Assembly: GCA_020137815.1 (NCBI GenBank) | Contig: CM035362.1 | Coordinates: forward strand, 3,600,414-3,664,413 | DNA length: 64,000 nt | Source: Hormiphora californensis | Taxonomy: Eukaryota; Ctenophora; Tentaculata; Cydippida; Pleurobrachiidae | Direction: 5' to 3' | Shown here: positions 54,312 to 64,000 of the stretch, piece after piece | Position numbering within the stretch: the first letter of the stretch is position 1 | Layout of the letters: every line of letters starts with the position of its first letter | The notes under the pieces: model-generated | Database searches by the model: none | What the model saw: only the letters and a program-made list of their open reading frames with translations | What the model was told of the DNA's origin: nothing | Made by a program: the position numbers and the translations under genes

Positions 54312-57300
54312 CACCTGGGAGAAAAAAAAAAATTTGGGGGGGGGGGGGGGAAAAATAATTTACACACATTTAGGGAAAAAAAAATGTGGTAAAACTCTAA
54401 TTTTGAAAAATTATATCAATCATTAGTTGATTTTGCAAAAAACCCCAGTATATTATTGGATCACCCAAAACTTTAAAAATTTACTGGTTTAAGATAAAAT
54501 TAATAAAAAGGGGCTAAAACCAAGGCCTCATTATTTTTAGGTCTTTTATAGAAATTTTTTAAATTTGCAGGGGGAGCGGGACAAAAAAACTCCCCCGGGT
54601 AGAGAAAAAATAGCGTTCTTACCTCAGCCCATACAAGCACAGAAACAAGTGTCACAACAGCCGCGGGGGGGTTTGGGAAATTTTTCGTTTAAAACCCAAA
54701 AATTAGCCGTTGTTTAGCCCCCACAAAGGGCCACGTTTTTCCCGTTTTTGTTGAAATTTGTCTCGACGGAGAATTGTTGTATCTTTTACACGGGGGGGGG
54801 GGGGGGGGGTAATAAATTTCAAACATATGGCAACGAGCAAATTAGTTTTTAAAAATTTAATTTTCCCAATATGGGGTTTGCAATTCAAAAAAGAAAGAAA
54901 CAAATTTGGGCTGGGAAGAGAAAAGAAAAAGAAGAATAGGCTGAAAATTTTCCCGCATAGTGGGGGATATTTATAGAGGTATGGCGGATGTTCGATCTAT
55001 TAGCCTGCAAGTGAAATTCTTTAAAAACCCCGCGTTCAGCAAGGGACAATGAAAAAAAAAGTCCAAATTTAAAAATTTAAACAGTGGAAAATTCCCAAGG
55101 GTAACTTCTGGGGAAGCTTAAACCCGGGGATTGGAGGAAACAAAAACCCGGAGACATTACTTTTCCTCAAGGCAAAAAATTTGACCCACTAACCTAACGG
55201 ATATTGCGTAATAACTTTAAAAAATTGAATTGAATGAGATTTAAGAAACAGTGTGTTTTTTTGGGTCGCGGAGATAAAAGGTTGAAAGGACAGGGCCCTG
55301 TCCTAAAGTCCTGTACCCCAAGTACGAGGCCGCCCCTTTGGGAAAGAGATACAAATACATTGTATTTTTTGCCCAATGATTTAAGATAAAATTTTTTTGG
55401 GTTGCCTTTTTTTTAAAAGAAAGAAAAGGGGGAGTCAATAAAAAAAAACAGGGCTTTTGGTCTTGAAATTTTAAAAGTGAGTCAAAAAATTTTAAAAAAA
55501 AAACGAAAAAAAAAAACTTTGGCAAAGTTGCAGGTCCCTTTTTAATAAAATTAAAAGGGGGCCCTGGGGGGAAAATACCGCGTGGGGGGAATACATAATA
55601 AATCAATCCCGGTTCCAGAAAGGTACAAAAAATTTCGTTTTGGTAGCGTTGGAAAGAGGAAGTTTAACAGTTTTTCAAATTCCCAACCCGGTTTTCAGGT
55701 CTCTATTTTATCAGGAACAGGAGATATAAACCCAAAAACTCCGAAAAATCGGGGTGCGGTAAAAAAAAAAAAATTTAAATGAAATTTTAAAAAAGGTTTT
55801 CCCGGCAAGAATCTGTTACGCCCATTTTTTGAAAAAAAAAACCCATCTATTAAACGGCTATTGTCGGGCCTCCTTAATTTCCAATTAACTTCTCTCAAAA
55901 AAAAAAGCAAGGTAGAAATCGTCATTCAACAACTGGTGAAAAAAATAAGTCAAAAGGGACTTCAGGGGCCAAAAGTTAAAAGCCCCGGGCCGTTTTTTCC
56001 CCCGCAAAGTTATCTTGGGCCCCGGGCCGGGATAAGGCCAAAACCCGCGCGGGGCATTCCCTCCAGCCCCCTCGTGCGGGGGTTTGCGCGCATGGGGGGG
56101 GCGCAGCGCTTTCCCAAAAAAAACCCGAAAGCATTGCATAAAACTTTTTTGTTTTTTTAAAAATTGGGACGTTTTTAAAAAGGGCGCGAAAGGGAAATTT
56201 CCCCTTTTTTTTGTGCCGGGCCAAATAAGCGGGCCCAAAGTATAAAAATTTTTGCGTCAAAGGACAAAGTTTTAAATTTTCCCAGTTAAAACCAGGAAAC
56301 CGAACGGGGAAATTTAAAAATAGTTTTTTTTTAAAAAACGAGAGGAGTTGATTTTAAAAATTAGAATTTAAAAAAATAAAAGATAATTTTAAAATTTAAA
56401 AAAACTTAATTCCAGCACCCCGCCACCCCCATGGGGCCACTAATGCGAGGGGGGTGACAAGAAAACTTGGGCCCTTTAAGTTTGATTTTGCCCCTACTCC
56501 CCCCCTATTCCCCTAAGCGAAAGTTTTTGCGTTTTTTGCCCAGGCTCACAACTTTGGGTTTAAAGGGGCGGGGGCCCGGGAAAACCCAACTTCTTCATCC
56601 CCAACCGCAAAAATTTTTTGGTGGCAAGGAACAATGGACCTCCTAGAAGTGGAATTAGCTTTATAACAAAATAGCGGGAAAAACACCATGAAATTTACCC
56701 TCAAAACATATGCCTGACTTGTTGAGGAAAGGTTTTCCAAAAAAGCCCAAAACTAAAAACTTGAAAATTGAAAATTAAAAATTTTCAACAAATACTTTAA
56801 ACAAATTAAATTTTAGTTTCAGGGCCAAATTTTTGCCTGACCACCCCGGAAGGGGCGATGCCGGGTATGTAAAAAGAGGGTTAGGAAACAGGGGGAAAAA
56901 AAGTGCTTTTCGGGCTTGTGATGAACCCCCAAGTAGTGACGAGGGGTGAAAGGATTGGAAGGGCCCAAGTCCCACAGCAAAAGGTTTCCAGACCAATCTC
57001 AAGGACTTGATGTTTTAGGGGCTTTTTGGAGGGGGGCTGGCTTTTCTTTGGGGGGGGAAAAAAAGTAAATGATGACGGGAAAGGAAAAACCCCCGGGCCG
57101 GGGAAAAAACCCGTCTCAAAATTTTTTGACTGGTTTTAATGGCTTTTTGAAAGTCTATTTCCCAAAATTTTGGGGGCTTTCGGGGGAAAGAATATGTGAT
57201 CAAAAAGGGTGAGAAATCCAGGTTCAATTTTGGGAAATTGTGGGGGGGGGGGCCATAATTGCCCCCCTAATCCAGGGAAACAACCGTGTGCTTTTATTTC

Positions 57301-59799
57301 CAAAGGGTTTTAAGGGGATTTGCACATGGTGCAAGAAACACCTGGAAAAAGGGTTTTTGGGGTTTCCAAAAAGGGGGGGGTTTTCAAGCCCTTTCCCCCG
57401 GTGAGCAAGTGAGGTTCGGATTTACGCCCTAAAGGAGGGGTTTTGCTTTATGTCAGAGGTTGGTGACCCCCCAAACCCGAACACCCGCAGAAAACCCCCC
57501 CGGTCAGAAAATCAACAGTTTTGGGGGGAGGCTGATGAGGGGGAAAAAGAAAAAACGGGGATAAACCCATCCCGGGTGCCAAACCCCTACCTACAAAAAA
57601 GGTTTCAAATTTCGGCCCCTTTCGGAACGAAGAAGTGACGGAGGTTTTATGCCAAAAAGGGCAAAATCCCCCCCAAAGGCCGGAGATACTTTCGCCCAGG
57701 GGGCCAAAAAAAAAAAAATACGGCTGTCCGCGGGGGAAAAAAAGTTTTCGATACTCCCCCCACCTATTGCCGCTCTTCCCAAATTCAGGCCCCGGGGAAA
57801 TTTCCCCAAGAAAAGGGCGTCGTTTTCAGAATCCCAAAAACCCCCCACGAGTTTCAGTGGACGAGAATCTCAATTTTCAAACGGAACGGAAACCCCGGTC
57901 TTTTGGTTTTTCGGAAGGGTGAGACGAACTATGCTAGGGATACGGAGTACCCGATCCCCAAAAACCGAGTGGGAGCTCCAATGGGCACCCGTGAAAACCC
58001 CCACGATTTGAAAGGGGCTTTTTTTGAGAGAGGGTTTGGGAGAAGGGGGTGAGAAAGGAAAAAAAGAGGGTTTGAAAAAAAGGTTCGAGAGTAAGAGACG
58101 ATACGCCCGACCTTTAAATCAAAAGGAGAGATCGTTAGGGCTGTTTTCCCACGGGGAAATATTTCTGTTAAAGCAAAGGGGTCTAAGTCCGGAAGGGGGA
58201 TACGTGCTGGAAACCGGGGTTTATTAGGATATATAAGAAATGAGAAAACTCCTTTCAGGCCCCTTGGGAGTTTCTGAAAAAAATGGTTTTTTAAAGGGGA
58301 TCACTTTAGATGCCCAGGTTGAGATACCGGGGATATAATGGGTTTTTAAAAGGAAATGACAGAGGAGTAGGGGTCGGTTTGGGGGCTGGCTCTGATGTTC
58401 CCTCGTCGCTGGCTTTTTTCGATTTGTACTTTTTTTGCTAGTGCGTTTTTTTTAAAATATGAAAGCTTCTGTTGGGGCCCGTTAACCCCATATTTTGCTG
58501 CGTTTATCGTTCAGAGTGAGTGTTTTGGAATTTTAGGGGGCAAGAAACCTTTCAGCATTTATCGATAAGTTTCAGGAGAGCGGGTTACCAGAAATGGTAT
58601 TTTCGGGGATTTTAATTCCCCCTCTTTAAGGGTTTAGGGTCACAGTCCCAGTTTATCAGGGCCCAATACAATGTTGGGATGGCTTTAGGACATAATTTTT
58701 TTATCCCCGGGGTTTTTAGGGCCCACCCCGGGGCAAAAATACGTTGGATCTGTGTTCCCAAAACCCCCAAAAACCCCCCGGGCTTTCTTTAGCGTTTTTT
58801 CCCTTACAGATGGGGTGTACCCGATTTACTGTGGGTATCAGTCACCTCAAAACCCTTTAACCCCCCCGGTCCCGTAAGTCTATTTTGCCGGCAAAATGGA
58901 AGGTTTTCGGCAAAATGGATTCCATTCAGCGGACTTTTTGGGGTATTGATGTGACCTTGAAACTTTTGGGGTTGGGACAAACTGTTTTTTGAGTGTGAGG
59001 ATCTGGGGGGATGAGGATGGTCCTGTTTTTGGGAAAATGTTTTGAAAATTTGAGTGTTCAAGGTGGTTTTGCACTTTTCCCAGTGAAGAAAAAGCGAAAG
59101 GGCTTGTAGACAAGGAAAATCAGGCATTTGAATAGAAAGGGGGGTAAACTTGATAAAAGTAAGGGAAAGGTTTATAAAAAGGGGGAAATTTGGTGAGGGG
59201 TTGTTTAATTTGGGGGAAAAAAAAAAAACCCCTTGATATCAAGGGGCCCAAAAAAGTGGAGGGAAGGGTGTGGGGGCTTCAAGGAAAACCCCAAGTACTT
59301 TTTTCCCCCGTTAAAAAAAAATCCAAGGTTTTAAAAACCCCAGTTGCCCCTTTAGCGTGCGGGGGTTCCTTAAAATGTGGACCCCCCGGGAAGGTAAAAA
59401 CCCAAAAAAACCCGTTTTTGGGCCCTCTTCAGCAAACCGGCGACGGGGTATTTATCCCTCTGTGGCAAGGGGGGAAAAATTTTAGGACCTTTGGGGAGAT
59501 TTCCCGAGACCATTTGGGTTTTTCACGGAATTGGGAAATTTTTCCCCCCGAGTGGGACTAGAGGAGCTTAAAACCCCTTTTTGGGCCCCACCTCCGGGTT
59601 TCATTTCCTTTGTTTCATTTTGAAAAAGATTTTTAAAAGCAGGGGCTTTTCCTATATGGAGTTATGGGAAAAAGTCATTTGAAGATGGGGTGTTCCCAAA
59701 ATTTTTTAAAGCAGCATTATAAAACCAAACTTTAAAAAAGGGTCGAAGTTCCCACGGAAAAAATTTTCGCCCTGTGTCGATCACCCGTCACCTATCGAA

Positions 59800-61280
59800 G
59801 GGGGGTTTTTAGCGGTGTCAGGGAAAAAAGAAAGTGATTATTGGATGAGAGCAGGTTTCAGAGGGAAACGCAACCCCGGTTTCGAAAGGGACGTAGTATT
59901 TTGTTTCCCCAATGTAAACTTGTTGACACATCCAATGAAAATCTGTGGAGGGTAGAGGGAAATTGATGTTCTCTATTTTGACTTTTTTAAAGTTTTTGAT
60001 TTGGGGGTTCAATGTGGTTTCTAGCTAAGTTTGAAAAGGTACGGGGGTTGGGGGAAAAAAAATTTATCAGTGGGAAACAGCGCGTGGATCCCGGGCAGGC
60101 AGCAGTGTGTGAGGGGATGGGTTTTGGTCCCAGGGGGGGAGGGGCTCAGCGGGGTGGGAAAGGGGAGTTTTCCCGGGGCCCTTCCTTCCGATTTTTAAAA
60201 CTGGACCGGGGAAACGTTCCCGGATGGAAATAGTGTTCCCTTTGGGATGATAAAAAAGGGAAGAAAACCAAAAGATATTTTGGGTCAGGGGGTTTTACAA
60301 TCTGATCTTTTGGGAAGGGGACAGAATGGGCCAAGGGTAAAACCTTTGGTGCTACCCCTGATCAGAAATTTTAAAAATCCTGAGTTTTCAGACTCTTTAA
60401 CAAGTCGGCAATCTACAAGGAATTCCCTTTTTCAGTTGACATATGTTCGTATACCACAAATCTGGAGTACAACTGTTTCCTGAAGCTGATGTCCGTGACT
60501 TGGGTGTCCAGATGTCCTCGGATGGTTCTTGGTCTAAGCACATTGCCACCATTGTGAGGAGAGCCTCTCTCCTATCTGGGTGGATTTTCAGTGTTTTTCG
60601 AGATCGTTCACCAGAGGTAATGTTGCAACTCTTCAAATCACTGGTCAGACCAATTTTGGAGTATTGTTGTCTGGTCTGGGATCCGTCAAAGTCTGGGGAC
60701 ATCAAGTCAATTGAGAACGTCCAACGGTGTTTTACTAGAAGACTTGATGGAATGCAGAATCTCGACTATTGGGAGAGATTAAAAGTTCTCAACCTGATGT
60801 CTCTTCAACGTAGGAGACAACGTTACATGTTGATACATGTGTGGAAGACGATCCATGGGTTTGTTCCGAATTCTGCAAATCTTGTGTTCCAACACAGTGC
60901 AAGGCTGGGTATGAGGTTAGTCCCACCAGTGTTTCCTTATCGGGCTGAGACCTGGAGAGCGAATCAGTACCATTCTTCCTTCGGACCGAGAGCTGCTCAC
61001 CTGTGGAACAGGTTGCCAGCGGCCGTTAACTCTTGCGGAAGCTTAGGTCAATTCAAATCATCCCTGGGCAATTACTTGACAGGCTTTTATGACCGTCCCC
61101 CTGTCAGAGGCTATCCATCACTTCCCAATGATATTTCCCCTCAATGTGCTGTAAATGTCTGAGAGTGGCTGAGAGGTGATACGTGTTTAATTTATTTAGG
61201 TGGACCCACTAAGGGAAGGCCTGTTGTGTACACTAAAACTTTTATTGTAAACTTGTAAACTTGTAAACTTGTAAAAAATA
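59800..61280 (+). mobile_element. LINE (CR1/jockey-like) 3' half
   Basis: The clean frame 60443-61162 encodes the thumb and C-terminus (LFKSLVRPILEYCCLVWDPS, SIENVQRCFTRRL, YWERLKVLNLMSLQRRRQRY, FGPRAAHLWNRLP), typical of CR1/jockey-group LINEs. Upstream in the degraded block, garbled but recognisable polymerase motif A (DVLYFDFFKVFD) lies near 59965-60000, so the element extends left, perhaps to about 57.4 kb. The 3' end is a short TTGTAAAC tandem repeat (about 61244-61278). The degraded half prevents judging whether the copy is intact. Confidence 0.9.
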
Positions 61281-61584
61281 ATTAAGGCTATCAACAAAAA
61301 CATGACCACCTCTCAAGAACACACATTTAAAACTGACTTTATTTTACAGTACAAAAGTTCGATTATTAGTCAAATAAAAATAAACCCCAACAAAAACAAA
61401 ATTACACAGTCCACACAAAAGTCTTCACACACATTTTACGCTTTACAAAATTAAATTTAAATTTATAAGCCCATATAAATTATAAAACACTTAATTTCAA
61501 CACGGCACTGCTGCCTGACCAAACAACTATTTACATATACTGTTTACAACTATTCAAAGTCCAGTGCTATAGTATCACATGACA
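61281..61584. other. 3' flank of the calcium-channel gene
   Basis: AT-rich sequence between the LINE tail and the channel stop codon. It holds a minus-strand AATAAA (61338-61343) about 240 bases after the stop, a plausible polyadenylation signal. Nothing else seen. Confidence 0.55.
61338..61343 (-). promoter_or_regulatory. candidate polyadenylation signal (AATAAA)
   Basis: AATAAA on the minus strand, about 240 bases past the channel stop codon. Position is suitable, but the hexamer is common in AT-rich DNA. Confidence 0.35.
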
Positions 61585-64000
61585 TTAAAACTTGTCCCTC
61601 ATTTCGATTTCACTGGCTCTATTCCAAGAGACACTGACTCCATCAGGAAAGAAGGAAATATCGCGATTCTTATACTTCCTGTAAACCTGAAAAACAAATT
61701 GAAGATATTATTAGCCGACTATAGTTAAGTAGACTTTCATTTTAGGCTTTCACTAGGCCGGCAGATTTTTTGGACAGTCTGAGGTCAAAATTCAAATCTC
61801 GATTTACCAGGCTCAGCTCCTCTGGGGAAGGATGAAAGTACGGTATAAATTATAATCAGTAGTAAATCAAGGTTCGGTAATCGGTAAATATTTTTGAACT
61901 TCGATTCATTTTGCCCTCACCTCATATTGAATGGCACTGATGTGCTTTTTAAGATTATTCGGATATTTCTGTTCCATTTTGTCGAGGTAGTAGAAGAGGT
62001 GAATGTAACTCCAAATACTGTGTTTCTCATGGATATGCTCATCCCAATCTATACCCCTGGAAAAAGAAGAGAGATGTTTTAGATAATCTAGGAGGCACTG
62101 TCGCGTGGAATCAAAAAGGTGTCTGGCGGGCGGCAGGGTCAGACATACTTGGTGTTGAGTTGATCTTTAGTGAGTCCACACACTGTACACTTGGTGTCCA
62201 TGTCGTTCATAGCGGAATCTCGCTCTTTCTAGACAGGGGAGGGAGTTTTAATTTCAGGAATATATTTCAATGATTGACGCTATACCTGAAAAACGGGTGC
62301 TAAAAGCCAGGTGGTATTGCCCTGTACAGTGTACACCTACTTAAACGGCCCAATAACGTCACGGTGTGATCACTGACGTCACAATGTGATCAGTGACGTC
62401 ACACTGTACATACCTTCATAGTGGTGAACCCATCAATGACAATGGCAGTTATGGCCTTCATTCCAATAATACTGTAAAACACCCAAAATGTTGCATCTAT
62501 CAGAATTCTTAGCTGGATATCCGGTAAAGCCTGACGGTTTGTCCAACTGAAAGGTACGGTATACAAATGATTGGTAACGGTTCAACACAAGGCACACCAA
62601 CGTCAGCAACAAACTAAATTATTGACAATATGACACACGACACAGTCACCATGACAACCCATGATCACCACGGGTTGCCATGTTGCCCGCGAAGGGGATC
62701 GCCCTACGGGCGCGCGAACATGGGGGGCGCGACGTGCCCAAGTTGCCATGGTGATAAAGCTGATGTGTGACACTGTATCAGCTCACCTGTAGTTATGACC
62801 TCCGTTGCTGTTTCTGAAGGAGTACCGGGTTACAGTTGTGAAGCACTCAAACAGTGTGCCACACCACTCTCCTTTATCGTTGTTGAACATGGAGCGGGTG
62901 AAGTAGAAGTAGATGATGGAGTAGATGTAGATGATGGAGATGGAAAATGGGATAATCACCTGAGGTTAGGGAGTTACGATCTTTAAAAGGCCTCTTAGAA
63001 ACACGGCCAATTGTTTGGATTCTGGACCAAATATTGAATTTAAATTTAACTCTAAGCAAAGAAATACACAGAAGAACGTACCAGGAGTTGTTTGAGATTC
63101 GCAGTGGCTCCCTTTAGCACCCTTGTCAGTATATCAAACATAGCGGTGATGTGCATAAGATGGATACAAAAGAAGAAGCCCCAAAAGAGAAGACCAAGAG
63201 CACTTGCTACCAACATAACAAGCAGCCAGCCATGATACCATGAAAATATACTAATCTTCATCCTCTTAAGCTCATCATTCTCAGAGTTGCTCATTGCGGG
63301 GTTACGGGAGGTCTTCCGCGAGTGATAGGAAACACATCCTATGGAGAGGATTACATAATTATGGGTGAAAGAGAGTCGTAGGTACGGGAAATAAACTGTA
63401 CTGTTGCTGACAGAGTGGAAGCTGGACTTGCCTTGCTCGACCCTGTCCGCGCCTCGGGTATGATAACAGAACGAGATGAAAGCTATGATATAACATGCAG
63501 CAGTACTCGGGAGGAATCTTCATACCTTTCAGATAGTATCTCCAATCAAAGGATTTGATTTCGGGGACCTCGAAGCGATGATTGTTGTTTAGTATGTAGG
63601 ACAGGATGAGAAGGCTAACAGAAAGTAATTGTAACGATCCCAAAACGTAGTGAAACTGGTTATACTGTGTTGAAACGCAAACCTGAAAGTGAAAGGATCG
63701 ATAAAATAACTCAGCCTCAATAATTCTAGCTCTAAAGCAACATGAGTACTGAGCATAAAGAACACCTCAATGATGTAAAAATGGGTACTGTAAGCACCTC
63801 AAGGACGCAAATAATATTGACTAATTAATTAACTATTTAATAAATTGATTAATAAATTAATTACCTGCTGGGTGCCAGACACTCCTCCCGGACTCTCCCC
63901 TATGTAGTGTAGACCCGTCAGTTTGCCAAACCCGCATGTTTGGGTGTCCCTGTTCTCGAAGTCTTCGAGGTCTAGCAGTAACCAAAACTTACCAATGGAA
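61585..64000 (-). CDS. InsP3 receptor/ryanodine receptor family calcium channel, C-terminal part
   Basis: Exons in order: beyond window-63865, 63682-63526, 63338-63082, 62959-62787, 62546-62414, 62228-62149, 62056-61921, 61686-61585 (TAA); all phases agree. The family forms tetrameric Ca2+-release channels in the ER/SR. Visible: helix HYVLGSLQLLSVSLLILSYI; GFFFCIHLMHITAMFDIL then LKGATANLKQLL (RyR form FFFAAHLLDIA...); pore-lining VIIPFSISIIYIYSIIYFYF; filter region LFECFTTVTRYSFRNSNGGH; inner helix IIGMKAITAIVIDGF (family IIDTF/IIDAF); cytosolic zinc site CTVCG ... WDEHIHEKH (Cys-x2-Cys, His-x4-His); C-terminal DISFFPDG (family WDFFP). The filter lacks the usual GGG(V/I)GD, so selectivity may differ. 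Whether it is closer to InsP3R or RyR is not decided. Confidence 0.9.

Larger units (their letters stand above)
49870..60420. other. degraded (low-accuracy) sequence block
   Basis: Runs of one base are expanded and neighbouring bases are replaced by their neighbours throughout, so frames break every few tens of bases. Two copies of the 109-bp MITE (about 50485-50609 and 51020-51138) and a LINE polymerase (motif A near 59960-60000) remain recognisable but garbled. Cleaner islands exist, including the AMPK gamma exons at 51821-51930 and 53287-53345. Most open frames in this block should be ignored. Confidence 0.85.

Noticed and set aside
52600-58010. Numerous Lys/Gly/Pro/Phe-rich frames of 60-136 codons
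   Set aside because: They arise from run expansion in the degraded block.
63979-63999. A 21-base GT...AG segment in the first channel exon
   Set aside because: The frame stays open straight through it, so no intron is needed.

Overview
The window is animal nuclear DNA. It has intron-rich genes with GT/AG splice sites, a three-finger (Ly6/uPAR-type) protein, TRIP12, AMPK gamma and InsP3R/RyR homologues, non-LTR retrotransposons, many MITE-like DNA elements and abundant satellites. The proteins are divergent, so an invertebrate (possibly a non-bilaterian such as a sponge) seems likely, but I cannot name the species.

Layout. 1-2.5 kb: CT/GA microsatellites. 2.8-7.5 kb, + strand: a nine-exon gene of unknown function with one C2H2 zinc finger and a coding 30-bp minisatellite; an antisense LINE fragment sits in its penultimate intron. 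7.5-11 kb: gene-free, dominated by a 22-bp satellite made of overlapping palindromes. 11.0-15.0 kb, - strand: a cytochrome b561-like gene whose introns hold 16-bp and 32-bp minisatellites. 16.7-37.8 kb, - strand: a TRIP12/UFD4-type HECT ubiquitin ligase, traced through about 30 exons from a start codon to the HECT C-lobe, with a small intronless Ly6-like gene in one intron. 37.8-43 kb: intergenic, with three transposons nested inside each other. 43.1-53.3 kb, - strand: AMPK gamma, with four CBS motifs recognisable. 60.4-61.3 kb, + strand: 3' end of a second LINE. 61.6-64.0 kb, - strand: C-terminal channel domain of an InsP3R/RyR-family calcium channel that runs off the window.

The host genes are unrelated housekeeping and signalling genes and do not form a pathway. 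The distinctive content is the mobile DNA: a 109-bp hAT-like MITE family (nine clean copies, perfect 8-bp target duplications at some, several copies sitting within a few bases of splice donors), pogo-like MITEs, a mariner-like element, and three foldback elements whose inverted repeats begin with a run of G and whose flanks show 8-bp duplications.

Data quality matters here. About 49.87-60.42 kb is visibly degraded sequence that starts exactly where a 115-bp-arm palindrome ends, and two TRIP12 exons are each one base too long for their flanking splice phases. Absence of exons in the degraded block should not be read as biological absence.
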